From NCBI RefSeq assembly GCF_022968795.1, contig NZ_JALJRB010000006.1, positions 171,946 through 235,945 of the forward strand: 64,000 nt of DNA, written 5' to 3'. A program made the translations under genes and the position numbers. Each line of letters starts with the position of its first letter. Position 1 is the stretch's first letter. Below are positions 40,195 through 49,329 of this stretch, one piece after another. Origin of the DNA: Desulfatitalea alkaliphila. Its GTDB lineage: Bacteria > Desulfobacterota > Desulfobacteria > Desulfobacterales > Desulfosarcinaceae. The notes under the pieces were generated by a model, which saw nothing but the letters and a program-made list of their open reading frames with translations, was not told the DNA's origin and made no database searches.

Positions 40195-40995
40195 ATGACC
40201 CCAATACGCATCGGCGCACTGATATCGGGCGGCGGCAGCAACCTGCAAGCCATCATCGATGCCTGTGAGGACAGCCGCATCGATGGCCGCATGGCGTTCG
40301 TCGGCAGCGATGTGCCCGGGGCGGGCGGCTTGCAACGGGCCCGACACCATGGCATCCCGACATTCGTGGTGGACTACGGCGCCATTGTGGACCAATATCG
40401 CCAAGCCCCGGAGACGCTGGCGCCGCCGTCCGATTTCGATCCGGCGGAGATTGGTGCCAAGCAGCACCTTTTGGGACCTGAGGCGGCGCCGTCCCGGGTA
40501 CACGCCTTTTTGACCACCCGGGCGGTGGCCGAAGCCCGTTTGCTGGACCACATCGCCCCCTTTGCCCCCGATTTGTTGGTTCTGGCCGGTTTCATGCGCA
40601 ACTTGACGCCCTATTTCATTGATCGCTTCAACACCGACCCCGACAGGCCGCGCATTATGAACATTCATCCGGCTTTGCTGCCCGCTTTTCCGGGCGTGGA
40701 CGGCTACGGCGACACCCTGCGCTACGGTTGCAAGGTGGGCGGGTGCACCGTCCATTTCATCGATTACGGAGAGGATTCGGGCCCGATCATCGGCCAGCGG
40801 TGCTTTCCCATCACCGAGTCGGACACCCTGGACAGCGTCAAACAGCGGGGGTTGACCCTGGAGTGGCAGCTTTATCCCGAGTGCATTCAATATTTTGCCC
40901 AAGACCGTCTGCAGGTGGTCACCATGACCCACACCGGGCCCCAAGGCCGACCGCCGGTACAGCGGCGGGTGGTCAAGATCCTACGGTCGCCTTGA
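40195..40995 (+). CDS. purN: Phosphoribosylglycinamide formyltransferase (PurN-like)
   Basis: 266 aa, AGGAGG upstream of the ATG at 40195. N-terminal nucleotide site IGALISGGGSNLQAIIDAC, formyl-folate/catalytic segment IMNIHPALLPAFPG (catalytic Asn and His) and Asp in HFIDYGEDSGPIIGQR. Longer than typical PurN (about 200-215) because of an insertion around residues 65-105 (QYRQAPETLAPPSDFDPAEI). All three catalytic residues are present. Transfers formyl from 10-formyl-THF to GAR in purine synthesis. No other pur gene is near, so a related formyltransferase is possible. Confidence 0.85.
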   Translation: MTPIRIGALISGGGSNLQAIIDACEDSRIDGRMAFVGSDVPGAGGLQRARHHGIPTFVVDYGAIVDQYRQAPETLAPPSDFDPAEIGAKQHLLGPEAAPSRVHAFLTTRAVAEARLLDHIAPFAPDLLVLAGFMRNLTPYFIDRFNTDPDRPRIMNIHPALLPAFPGVDGYGDTLRYGCKVGGCTVHFIDYGEDSGPIIGQRCFPITESDTLDSVKQRGLTLEWQLYPECIQYFAQDRLQVVTMTHTGPQGRPPVQRRVVKILRSP

Positions 40996-41010
40996 TGCGG
41001 CAATTCCATG

Positions 41011-42192
41011 TCATATGGATGGGTAGAGCACTTTCATCATCATGGGGAAGGCCACGAAGGTGCCCGCGGCGCTACCCATATTGGTGAAGGCCACCACCAG
41101 CAGGATCCGGGTCACCTTGTTGCGCCAAAACCCTTTGAGGGTCTGGATGTCTTCCTGGAGCCGTTCGCAATCGATGACCTGCGGCTTGCGTGAAAACGCT
41201 TCCACCAGGCCCGACACCCAACCGGCGGCGATCATGGGGTTGAGGGAGGTCAGCGGCGCGGCCAAAACGGATGAGGCCACCGTCAGCGGATGGGCACGGG
41301 CCAACAGGGCCCCCAGCCCTGCCAGCACGCCGTTGGCCCCTACCCACCAGATCAGCATGTCGGCGCCCACATGGGCCCCGCCTTTGAAAAAACCGTAAAA
41401 CAGGATGGCGATGACCAGCAGCGGAATCGCCCACTTCAACAGACCACCCACCTTGCCTTTGGGCGGTATGGTTTCCAGTGCGTGCAGGTCGACCGGCTGT
41501 TCCCAGTGGCGCAGAATGCCGGGCAGGTGGCCGGCCCCCACCACCGCGACGATACGGCGGCCGGGAGCGGTGCGGATTTTGGCCGCCAGGTATTGGTCCC
41601 GTTCATCGATCAGGGTGGTGCGTACCGAGGGCAGGGAGCGCCCCACCTCGGCCAGGATCGATTCCAACACATCCTGTTGTTTGAGCCGTTCCACCTCTTC
41701 GGCATCGATCTTGTCCGCATCGCCGAAAGAGAGAATGAGTTGAAAAATCAACTTGATCCGTGCCCACCAGCCCATCTGGCGCCAGGTGCGGGCCAGGGTG
41801 ACGCGCACATCCCGATCGGCCAGATGGACCGCGGCGCCGATGGCTTCGGCCGATGCCACGGCCTCGATCATCTCCTGGCCCGGTCGAATGTCCAGCTTGG
41901 CGGCGATGCGTTTTTGAAAGGCGGCCAGGATCAGGTTGGACAGGAGCAGAAACGCCTTTTTCTCCTTGATCACCTTGATCACGTCCATCTGCTGCCAACT
42001 CTCCTGCTGCCGCAGGTTTTGATAGCGCCCCTCGCACAGCTCCACGCAGACCGTATCGGGCGCTTCGGTCGCGATGACCGACTGGACCAGATCGACACTC
42101 TGCCGGGAGACGTGGGCGGTGCCCACCAGAACGATCTCTTTGTCTTCGTATGTCAGGCGCTTGACGGGATCGAGGTTGTTTTTCGGGTTCAT
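41011..42192 (-). CDS. TraB/PrgY-family membrane protein
   Basis: 393 aa. N-terminal TraB domain: VLVGTAHVSRQSVDLVQSVI (GTAHVS motif), VCVELCEGRYQNL and VVGAGHLPGI with conserved His/Gly residues, resembling the metal-dependent Tiki/TraB fold. The C-terminal third has about four membrane segments (LLKWAIPLLVIAILFYGFF, ADMLIWWVGANGVLAGLGAL, LLVVAFTNMGSAAGTFVAF). Enterococcal homologues reduce pheromone activity; function in other bacteria is unknown. The ribosome site is weak. Divergent from the MoxR/VWA module. Confidence 0.85.
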   Translation of the reverse strand: MNPKNNLDPVKRLTYEDKEIVLVGTAHVSRQSVDLVQSVIATEAPDTVCVELCEGRYQNLRQQESWQQMDVIKVIKEKKAFLLLSNLILAAFQKRIAAKLDIRPGQEMIEAVASAEAIGAAVHLADRDVRVTLARTWRQMGWWARIKLIFQLILSFGDADKIDAEEVERLKQQDVLESILAEVGRSLPSVRTTLIDERDQYLAAKIRTAPGRRIVAVVGAGHLPGILRHWEQPVDLHALETIPPKGKVGGLLKWAIPLLVIAILFYGFFKGGAHVGADMLIWWVGANGVLAGLGALLARAHPLTVASSVLAAPLTSLNPMIAAGWVSGLVEAFSRKPQVIDCERLQEDIQTLKGFWRNKVTRILLVVAFTNMGSAAGTFVAFPMMMKVLYPSI

Positions 42193-42342
42193 CGGTATTA
42201 TAGGTGACCTTTTTCGGGTGATGGGCGCCGCATGCCGTTGATCAAAAACGCCGCCGCCCACCATCCGGGGGCGGGTGACGCAGGGCCGACCCATAATATA
42301 CGCTTTGATTCGCTTGTCAATGCAATCGGAGGCCGACACGCC

Positions 42343-43149
42343 ATGGAGCCATTGGATAACGCTCCCTATTTGATCGAAAACGAGCCATATTATCTGAGCA
42401 GCGGCGATGAGGCGAACCTCTTTCAGGCCGCATGGGAAGCCAAGCTGCCGGTCATGCTCAAGGGCCCCACGGGGTGCGGCAAAACCCGTTTCGTGCAGCA
42501 CATGGCCTGGCGACTGGGACGGCCGCTGATCACCGTGGCCTGCCATGAGGACCTGTTCGCCTCCGACCTTTTGGGGCGCTATTTGTTGATGCACGAAGAG
42601 ACGGTTTGGGTGGACGGCCCCCTGACCCGGGCGGCCCGCATGGGGGCCATCTGCTATCTGGACGAGATCGTGGAGGCGCGCAAGGACACCACTGTGGTGA
42701 TCCACCCGTTGACCGATGACCGCCGCATGTTGAGCATCGACAAGAAAGGCGAAACCCTGCGGGCCCATCCCGACTTCATGCTGGTGATCTCCTTCAACCC
42801 GGGCTATCAATCGGTGCTCAAGGATTTGAAACAGAGCACCCGGCAGCGTTTCGTCGGACTGCAATTCGATTATCCACCCGCGGCGCAAGAGGCGCGCATC
42901 GTGGCGGAGGAGGGCGGCGTGTCCGTTTCCGTGGCCGAACGCCTGGTCACCTTGGCCGGCAGGGTGCGCAATGTGCGCGAGCAGGGCTTGACAGAGGGCG
43001 CCAGCACCCGCTTGTTGATTTATGCCGCCCAATTGATCAGCCGCGGCATCGACCCGGCACAGGCCTGCCGGACGGCCATCTGCCTGCCGCTGACCGATGA
43101 CGACCGCCTTCAGGCGACCCTGGCCGATTTGGTGGAAGACCTGTTCTAA
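42343..43149 (+). CDS. MoxR-type AAA+ ATPase, CbbQ/NorQ subfamily
   Basis: 268 aa from the ATG at 42343 after GGAGG. Walker [12 protein letters not shown] (about 36-46), Walker [16 protein letters not shown] (about 98-112), sensor 1 VISFNPG and sensor 2-type [14 protein letters not shown]. CbbQ/NorQ C-terminal domain present. These ATPases pair with a VWA protein (CbbO/NorD) to insert metals or remodel a target enzyme; the next gene encodes such a partner. No RuBisCO or NO-reductase genes are visible, so the client is unknown. Confidence 0.92.
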   Translation: MEPLDNAPYLIENEPYYLSSGDEANLFQAAWEAKLPVMLKGPTGCGKTRFVQHMAWRLGRPLITVACHEDLFASDLLGRYLLMHEETVWVDGPLTRAARMGAICYLDEIVEARKDTTVVIHPLTDDRRMLSIDKKGETLRAHPDFMLVISFNPGYQSVLKDLKQSTRQRFVGLQFDYPPAAQEARIVAEEGGVSVSVAERLVTLAGRVRNVREQGLTEGASTRLLIYAAQLISRGIDPAQACRTAICLPLTDDDRLQATLADLVEDLF

Positions 43150-43280
43150 CCACTGCGGATGGGGGGTACACCGATCCGATCTTATCGGTTGATGGGAAGC
43201 TTGCGATCCTTGGGCAACGGCGGACGGGCGACACACCGACGGTGCCGCCCGCCGTCGAAACGCCTTTTGCTGAAGTGTTG

Positions 43281-46004
43281 ATGGCCATGTCCGACAATCA
43301 TCCCCTTGATTTTTTGCGGATCGCTGATCCGGAAACCCATGTGTGGGTCGCGGGACGGGTGGCGTTGATGCGTCCGGCGCCTTCGCGACGATTTCTGACA
43401 CGGCTGGCCGAAACCACCGTATGGGCCCTTTCATTGGAGAGCGGCTTGGGCCGTGTCGTGACCGAGGGGTTGTTGCAGCTGGGCGGGCAGGCGCACGATG
43501 ATCTGTTGGATGATTATGTCGCGCGGGTGCGCCGGGCCGGCGCCACCGGACCGACCTTGGCGCGCTTGATGGCGATGCATCTGGTGCCGGTTTTGGCCGC
43601 CGGGCCGGCCATGGTGCAACGCTTCGACACCACCGTGGGGATCATGCGCGGCAAAGGCACCTACACCCTTTTCGAACCCCTGTCGGTGCTCGGCACCCTG
43701 CTCAAGGCGGAGGAGGTCGAAGCGGCCGGCGCCTACCTCGATCTGTTGGCGACGACATTCGGCCAAGATATCTCCTACAACCGCAGTGTCCGTTTGGTCT
43801 ACCTGCTGCCCAAGGCGGTCCGCGATTTCGTGCCCCGTCGCCGCAAAGCCCAGATCGAGCAGTTGCGCAGCGTCATCCAGACCGATCCCCGACTGGTGGA
43901 CCCCTTTCTGGAAGGCATGGAAAAGGGGGCCGCGCTGCTGGGGGCGACGGATTTGGCCCGCTTTGTCGATGCGGGGTTGTCCCACCATGGTCGATCACCA
44001 AAGGCCGGCATCGCCTTTTTGAGCCTCTCTTCCGAAGAAGGGCGCCACTTCTGTGCACGGTTGCAGAAGGTCGTTCCCTTGTCCCGGATCAGGGCCTCCC
44101 TGGAGCGTTATTTGGCCGCCCGCCTGGGCCATCGGTTGCCCGTCAGGCCCATGTCGGCGCTGGGGGATCGCCTGCCCGAGGGGGCGCCCATGGTCTGCTC
44201 CGACGGCCATGCCATCTACCTGCCCGACGAGATCGATCAAGGCCGTGACCCGGCGGCCAATATCGCACTGGCAAAATTGTTGATACGTTTGGAGGCCGGC
44301 TTTTTCGAATGGGACAGCTTCGCCTTCGATTTGGCGCGGGCGATCGATCGATATCCGGCTGTCGCCCGGCGTGCGGCCGCGGTGGAGATCCGGTCCGTGG
44401 ACGGTCGGTGCGACGCCGAACGTTTCCTCGACTGTTTCCAGCGGCCGGCGCTGGCCGAAGCCATCTGGCTGCTGTGGGAGTTGGGCCGCGTGGTGACCGG
44501 TTTCGCCCGGCGCTATCCGGGCCTGCTGCGCGCGGCACGGCCGGCCCTGCAAAACGAGGCGGACCGCCTGTGGCCGGCGGCAAGGGCCGATTGGTGGACG
44601 GCCTTGTATCGACGGTTGATCCTGGGCGGTGCGCCGACAGGCGGCGTCGGCGAAGAGTGGGTGGCGGATTTGGAGCGCTGTTTCCTCGAGCGAATGGCCG
44701 CCGAAAGCCCCGTGGAGGCGGGTGCCGACCTGGTTTGCCACGTTTACGACGCCCTGGCCGAGCGCATCGGCAAGCAAAGGGGACGCGACCGCATCCCCAA
44801 ACGCCTGCCGTTGGGCTGGCGATTGTATTGGCCGCTTGTGGGACGGGCCTTTGCGCCGCGTGCCGAGGCGGCCGAACGCTTGCGGCGGCGTCTGGCCGAG
44901 CAGGGAATTCGCGTCTACCGGGCCGACTTGCAACAGATGCTGGTGCGCCAACGGGGCGAACTCTCCAGCGAGGAGCTGCAGCGGCTGGTCCTGACCCGTG
45001 GACAAGGGCCGGTACCGTCCGGTGCGGACGGCGCCCACGCCGATCTGGCGGCCCTGTTGGCGGCCGCCGGTCTTCAACCGGCCGCCGCGGATGCCGCCGA
45101 CGGGAGCGCCTTTCGTTACCCGGAGTGGGATCACCAGCTGCAGGATTATTTGCGGGATCACGTGCGGGTCCAGCCGGCCAAAGTGACGGGCAGCACGGAT
45201 GACGATGTCTATCAATCCACCTTGCAGCGCCACAGGGGGGTGGTCACCCGCATGCGACGCGCTTTCGAGCTGCTCAAGCCCGAAGGGTTGACGCTGTTGC
45301 GGCAGTGGCCCGAGGGAGATGCCTTCGATCACCGGGCGCTGATCGATTTCGTCATTGATCGGCGCGCCGGACGTATCCCCTCGGACCGCCTCTTTATCAA
45401 GCGGCTCAAGCAGGAGCGGGATGTGGCGGTGTTGCTGCTGGTGGATCTGTCCCGCTCCACGGCCAATCCGGTGGCCGGGGGGCAGGCCACGGTGCTGGAG
45501 GTGGCCAAGGAAGCCTTGGTGCTTTTTTGTGAAGCGTTGCAGGTGGTGGGGGACAGCTATGCCATCGCCGGTTTTTCAGGCACGGGGCGCCATTCGGTGG
45601 ATTACTTCACCATCAAGGCGTTTGGTGAAGCGTTGACGCCCGCGGTCAAGGCCGGCATATCCGGTCTGCGGCCCCATCGCAGCACCCGCATGGGGGCGGC
45701 GATCCGACATGCCACCGTCCAGTTGGCGCCACTCTCCTCGCGTGTGCGGCTTCTGATTCTGGTCAGCGATGGTTTTCCCAACGATCTGGACTACAAAGGC
45801 GACCACGCCATTGCCGATACCCGCCGGGCCGCCCAGGAGGCGCGCGCCCGTCAGGTGCATGTGAAGGCCATCACCGTCAACATCGGCAGCGATCCGCGGC
45901 TGGATGCGCTCTATGGCCGGAACCACCACTATGTCATCGGCGACGTGCGTGATCTGCCGGACAAATTGTTACGTCTCTATGGTTTGTTGACGCGGCGTTC
46001 CTGA
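43281..46004 (+). CDS. Large VWA-domain protein, CoxE/NorD type
   Basis: About 907 aa; start among ATGs at 43281 and 43287 or a GTG at 43242 is uncertain. The first about 600 residues are helical, Arg/Leu/Ala-rich and match nothing I recognise; 560-690 contains HLQ-type helices and DVYQSTLQRHRGVVTRMRRA. The C-terminal VWA domain (about 720-905) has a complete MIDAS: DLSRS (DxSxS), the Thr/Ser in GLRPHRSTRMG and Asp in LVSDGFPND. It is the predicted partner of the AAA+ ATPase upstream. The long N-terminal region exceeds usual NorD size. Confidence 0.85.
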   Translation: MAMSDNHPLDFLRIADPETHVWVAGRVALMRPAPSRRFLTRLAETTVWALSLESGLGRVVTEGLLQLGGQAHDDLLDDYVARVRRAGATGPTLARLMAMHLVPVLAAGPAMVQRFDTTVGIMRGKGTYTLFEPLSVLGTLLKAEEVEAAGAYLDLLATTFGQDISYNRSVRLVYLLPKAVRDFVPRRRKAQIEQLRSVIQTDPRLVDPFLEGMEKGAALLGATDLARFVDAGLSHHGRSPKAGIAFLSLSSEEGRHFCARLQKVVPLSRIRASLERYLAARLGHRLPVRPMSALGDRLPEGAPMVCSDGHAIYLPDEIDQGRDPAANIALAKLLIRLEAGFFEWDSFAFDLARAIDRYPAVARRAAAVEIRSVDGRCDAERFLDCFQRPALAEAIWLLWELGRVVTGFARRYPGLLRAARPALQNEADRLWPAARADWWTALYRRLILGGAPTGGVGEEWVADLERCFLERMAAESPVEAGADLVCHVYDALAERIGKQRGRDRIPKRLPLGWRLYWPLVGRAFAPRAEAAERLRRRLAEQGIRVYRADLQQMLVRQRGELSSEELQRLVLTRGQGPVPSGADGAHADLAALLAAAGLQPAAADAADGSAFRYPEWDHQLQDYLRDHVRVQPAKVTGSTDDDVYQSTLQRHRGVVTRMRRAFELLKPEGLTLLRQWPEGDAFDHRALIDFVIDRRAGRIPSDRLFIKRLKQERDVAVLLLVDLSRSTANPVAGGQATVLEVAKEALVLFCEALQVVGDSYAIAGFSGTGRHSVDYFTIKAFGEALTPAVKAGISGLRPHRSTRMGAAIRHATVQLAPLSSRVRLLILVSDGFPNDLDYKGDHAIADTRRAAQEARARQVHVKAITVNIGSDPRLDALYGRNHHYVIGDVRDLPDKLLRLYGLLTRRS

Positions 46005-46023
46005 GTGGTCGCAAGGGGGTTGC

Positions 46024-46467
46024 ATGCTCATTCATGATGATGTTTTTTCCTGGGAGGGGTTTGGCGGTGTATTTCAGTTGGCCGCCGGTTCATGCCGACT
46101 GCGCATCTTTGATCTCTCCCGTGATCGAGAATCGGCCAAGGTGGCCGTGATCAAGCCCATTGTGGTGGTGGTGTCCGACTTGCCCGACGACGGGGGCACC
46201 CTCAAGAAGATTTCGGTGCGCAGCTGCGCCAGCCACATCGCCACCCAGGTGGTGCGGGCCTTCCGGATCGACCCTCAGCGCATGACCTACGTGGAGTACC
46301 ATCCCGCCTCCCGCTATGGTGAGCAAGGGGAGAACGTTATCCCCGCCAAGTTGGATGTGGTGGATTTCACCTGGTTCGAAGACAAGGCGCTGCACGCCAA
46401 ATGGCGCCCCTTGGCGCCTCCCATGCGTGACTGGTTGGCCCGGGCGATCGCTGCGACGGAACCCTAA
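46024..46467 (+). CDS. Small conserved-looking protein of unknown function
   Basis: 147 aa; AAGGGGG upstream of the ATG, 19 bases after the VWA gene, so likely the third gene of the same unit. The sequence is soluble and mixed alpha/beta: LRIFDLSRDRESAKVAVIKP, VVVVSDLPDDGGTLKK, YVEYHPASRYGEQGENV, VVDFTWFEDKALHAKWRPL. No motif recognised. It could be an adapter or a client of the MoxR/VWA pair (inference). Its 3' end overlaps the convergent lipoprotein gene by four bases. Confidence 0.75.
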   Translation: MLIHDDVFSWEGFGGVFQLAAGSCRLRIFDLSRDRESAKVAVIKPIVVVVSDLPDDGGTLKKISVRSCASHIATQVVRAFRIDPQRMTYVEYHPASRYGEQGENVIPAKLDVVDFTWFEDKALHAKWRPLAPPMRDWLARAIAATEP

Positions 46468-47195
46468 AACCGCAAATAAATCGTGTGGGTGCGGTCCGTG
46501 CCGCTCTCCTTGAGCTGCAACCGCAGTTGGCGTGCCGAGGGCGCCTCGCCGGGGAAAAAGAGAATGCCGTGGGCCAGGTCGCCGGCCGGGATGGATTTGT
46601 TTTGCAACGATTTGCCGCGCAGGTCCCGCACGATGGCGCCGCGGGCATCGTTGGCGCCATAGGCGGCCGCGCCGCCCAGGGTGGCGCCCGCCGCGGCGCC
46701 CACGGCCGCGCCTTTGCCGGCGGCCGCGGCGACATTTTCGCCCGACACGATACCGATGGCGGCGCCGATCAAGGAGCCGGCCGCCGCGCCTAGAAACCCC
46801 TTGTGGGCCCCCTCCTTGAACGCTTCGCGGGTCTGGGCGTAACGGGAGGCCCGTTCATAGGCCAGCTGATCGCTCAGGATCGGCCACAGGTTGCCGTCGT
46901 TATCTTCCAGGAAGGTTTGGCCGGGTACGATCTCGAAATGGTTGGGTCCCTGGTTGTCGAACACCAATTGCACGGGCAGCATGCCCGCGCCACGCACATC
47001 GAAACCGAAGGCCGTCCGGGCGGCTTCGGCGTCGGCAAAGGCCTCGCCCGCCACCAATGCACCTTCGACGGCCACCCGGTTTTCGTAGGCGGTCGGCATG
47101 CGAAAGGAGAGCGGTTGGGCTTTGTAGGCCGTTGCGCATCCACTCATGACCATTGCCATGCACATCCCAATGGCCAAATACGTATTGTGTCTCAT
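46464..47195 (-). CDS. Glycine-zipper outer membrane lipoprotein
   Basis: 243 aa; ATG at 47195 with GAGG upstream. Lipobox VMSGC (Cys 20). The mature part has an N-terminal domain (about 25-110) of unknown type, then a Gly-zipper segment about 130-180 (FLGAAAGSLIGAAIGIVSGE, AAAGKGAAVGAAAGATLGG) that could insert in or associate with membrane, and a C-terminal beta domain (AIVRDLRGKSLQNKSIPAGD). Starts four bases before the HPt stop (ATGA), indicating translation coupled to that gene. Confidence 0.8.
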   Translation of the reverse strand: MRHNTYLAIGMCMAMVMSGCATAYKAQPLSFRMPTAYENRVAVEGALVAGEAFADAEAARTAFGFDVRGAGMLPVQLVFDNQGPNHFEIVPGQTFLEDNDGNLWPILSDQLAYERASRYAQTREAFKEGAHKGFLGAAAGSLIGAAIGIVSGENVAAAAGKGAAVGAAAGATLGGAAAYGANDARGAIVRDLRGKSLQNKSIPAGDLAHGILFFPGEAPSARQLRLQLKESGTDRTHTIYLRF

Positions 47196-47575
47196 TTTGT
47201 GTTTTCCTCGTCGGCTGCGGCCAATGCCCCCCAATCGACACCGCACAACCGGGTGTGTAGCGTGCCCGCCGCACATTTCAGTGCCGCGAGGGTCGCAGCG
47301 GCCTGGTCGACGGCGCCGGCATTGGCGGATTGTTCCAACTGCAAAGCGGCGGCGGCGATTTCGTTGGCGCCCAAATTGGCGGCGCTGCCTTTCAGTTGGT
47401 GCGCCTGCCGGGCCAGCAGGCCCATCTCACGGGCGTCGCAGGCCTGTGCCATGCGGGCGATATTGTCCGGAAGCATCTGTTGAAATTCGTCGTACATCAT
47501 TTGCAAGAACGCCGTATCGCCCATGGCGCGCTTCAAGGCACCTTTCAGGTCGAGCGGTTCGTTTTGATCGGGCAA
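47192..47575 (-). CDS. Histidine phosphotransfer (HPt) domain protein
   Basis: 127 aa, TTG start at 47575 preceded by GGGAGGT. One HPt four-helix domain with the phosphorylatable His in ARQAHQLKGSAANLGA (about residue 58). Stand-alone; no sensor kinase or response regulator is adjacent, although a hybrid kinase lies at 328-3594. It overlaps the glycine-zipper lipoprotein start, so the two form a short operon. Partner unknown. Confidence 0.87.
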   Translation of the reverse strand: MPDQNEPLDLKGALKRAMGDTAFLQMMYDEFQQMLPDNIARMAQACDAREMGLLARQAHQLKGSAANLGANEIAAAALQLEQSANAGAVDQAAATLAALKCAAGTLHTRLCGVDWGALAAADEENTK

Positions 47576-47789
47576 CGGTTACCTCCCGTAAAGATTCTCA
47601 CGTCATGCAAAAGCGGCTCGCTTGGCCGATGCCGGGCCGTGGTCGGATGCAGGTAATCTGCTTATCGAAGAAGACGCAGGGGGTTGTGATGGCCGTGCGA
47701 ACCGTGTCCCGGATTGCAATCCCATACGAACATCTATATGCTACGGGCTGCCCGCTCAGAAGTCAATTCCAATCGCGGAGGAGGACGGG

Positions 47790-48572
47790 ATGGCCATGCG
47801 CTTCCGGCCCTGTATCGATTTACACCAAGGCAAAGTCAAACAGATCGTCGGCGGCACCCTCTCCGACGGCGAGACCGCGGCGCTGCACACCAATTTCGAG
47901 GCCGCCGCCGCCGCCGATTGGTTTGCGCGCCTCTACCGCCGGGATGGTCTAGATGGCGGACATGTCATTCAGCTGGGGCCGGGTAACGAAACGGCCGCCC
48001 GATCCGCCCTGGCGGCCTATCCCGGTGGATTGCAATTGGGCGGCGGCGTCACCTTGGACAATGCCGTCGATTGGTTGGATGCGGGGGCGGCGGCGGTGAT
48101 CGTCACCTCCTGGGTCTTTCATGACGGTAGCGTGGATGAGGCGCGCCTCGATCGGTTGCGCCGCCGCATCGGCGCCCACCGTCTGGTGCTGGACTTGAGT
48201 TGCCGACGGCGGGACAATGACTATTATATCGTCACCAATCGTTGGCAGACCTTCACACGTGAACGCGTGAACCCCGCGCTGCTGGACCGGTTGGCCGACG
48301 CCTGCGGCGAATACCTGATTCATGCGGTGGATGTGGAGGGCAAATGCCAGGGTATCGAAACCGACCTGGTCGCCCTGCTGGGCCGATGGGCGGGCCGCCC
48401 CATCACTTATGCCGGCGGTATCCGCAGCGAAGCGGACATTCGCGCCATCGCGGAATTGGGGCGCGGTGCCATCGACTTCACCGTAGGCAGCGCCCTGGAT
48501 ATCTTCGGCGGCAGCGGATTGCGATATGCGGATCTGGCACGGCGCTACGGGCCGATCGAATCCTCTGCTTAA
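47790..48572 (+). CDS. hisA: Phosphoribosylformimino-AICAR ribotide isomerase, eukaryote-type HisA
   Basis: 260 aa; ATG at 47790 after GGAGGAGGA. Begins MAMRFRPCIDLHQGKVKQIV, then GGTL, which matches the HIS6/hisA_euk branch rather than the usual bacterial ILPAIDL form. Continues with AGAAAVIVTSWVF, RLVLDLSCRRRDNDYYIVT, YLIHAVDVEGKCQGIE and ITYAGGIRSEADI, with Asp residues at the ends of strands 1 and 5 serving as acid/base. Histidine biosynthesis. No other his genes are near. Confidence 0.87.
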   Translation: MAMRFRPCIDLHQGKVKQIVGGTLSDGETAALHTNFEAAAAADWFARLYRRDGLDGGHVIQLGPGNETAARSALAAYPGGLQLGGGVTLDNAVDWLDAGAAAVIVTSWVFHDGSVDEARLDRLRRRIGAHRLVLDLSCRRRDNDYYIVTNRWQTFTRERVNPALLDRLADACGEYLIHAVDVEGKCQGIETDLVALLGRWAGRPITYAGGIRSEADIRAIAELGRGAIDFTVGSALDIFGGSGLRYADLARRYGPIESSA

Positions 48573-48654
48573 AGGATTTTCCGGCCCCAGGGGGAAATAC
48601 AGGCCGGTGAACAAGAACAATGAACCACGACATTAACGAGAAGGAGTTGTTCCC

Positions 48655-49329
48655 ATGAGACGAGACACCATTCGGTCTGTCGCCCCGGCCATTGCCCTTT
48701 TGTTCCTGGTGACCGCCTGCACCACCGTCAATCCCTACACCGAGGATCGCCAGGTCAGCAAGCTGGCCATCGGCGCCGGGGTGGGGGCGGCCGGCGGGGC
48801 CGTCATCGGGCTTCTTACCGCCGACAGCAAGAACCGTCAGCGCAATGCGCTCATCGGGGCAGGCATCGGCGCCGTCGCCGGCGGCGGCGTCGGTTATTAC
48901 ATGGATGTGCAGGAAGCCAAGTTGCGGCAGCGGCTGCGCGACTCCGGCGTCAGCGTCACCCGGGTGGGCGATCAACTGGTGCTCAACATGCCCGGCAACG
49001 TTACCTTTGCCACCAATTCCGCCGACATCAACGCCAATTTCTATGAAGTGCTCAATTCGGTGGCCATCGTGTTCAACGAGTACAAGAGCACCACCATCGA
49101 CGTGGTCGGCCATACCGACAGCACGGGCGGCGATGACTACAACATCCAGTTGTCCGAGCGGCGCGCGCGCAGCGTGGCCCAATACTTGGCGAGCCAGCAG
49201 GTGCTGCCGGCCCGCTTGTTGGTGGCCGGCCGGGGGCCCTTCGACCCCATCGCCTCCAACGCCACGCCCGAGGGGCGGGCCCAGAACCGGCGGGTCACCT
49301 TGCAGATCAATCCGGTGGTACAGCAGTAG
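48655..49329 (+). CDS. OmpA-family lipoprotein with glycine zipper
   Basis: 224 aa, AAGGAG upstream. Signal peptide with lipobox LVTAC (Cys about 22), a Gly-zipper region about 40-85 (AIGAGVGAAGGAVIGLLTA, ALIGAGIGAVAGGGVGYYM) and a C-terminal OmpA peptidoglycan-binding domain (NVTFATNSADINANFYEVL, VVGHTDSTGGDDYNIQLSE, RRARSVAQYL, NRRVTL). YiaD-like. Tethers outer membrane to peptidoglycan. Its stop lies 23 bases inside the convergent alr gene. Confidence 0.93.
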   Translation: MRRDTIRSVAPAIALLFLVTACTTVNPYTEDRQVSKLAIGAGVGAAGGAVIGLLTADSKNRQRNALIGAGIGAVAGGGVGYYMDVQEAKLRQRLRDSGVSVTRVGDQLVLNMPGNVTFATNSADINANFYEVLNSVAIVFNEYKSTTIDVVGHTDSTGGDDYNIQLSERRARSVAQYLASQQVLPARLLVAGRGPFDPIASNATPEGRAQNRRVTLQINPVVQQ

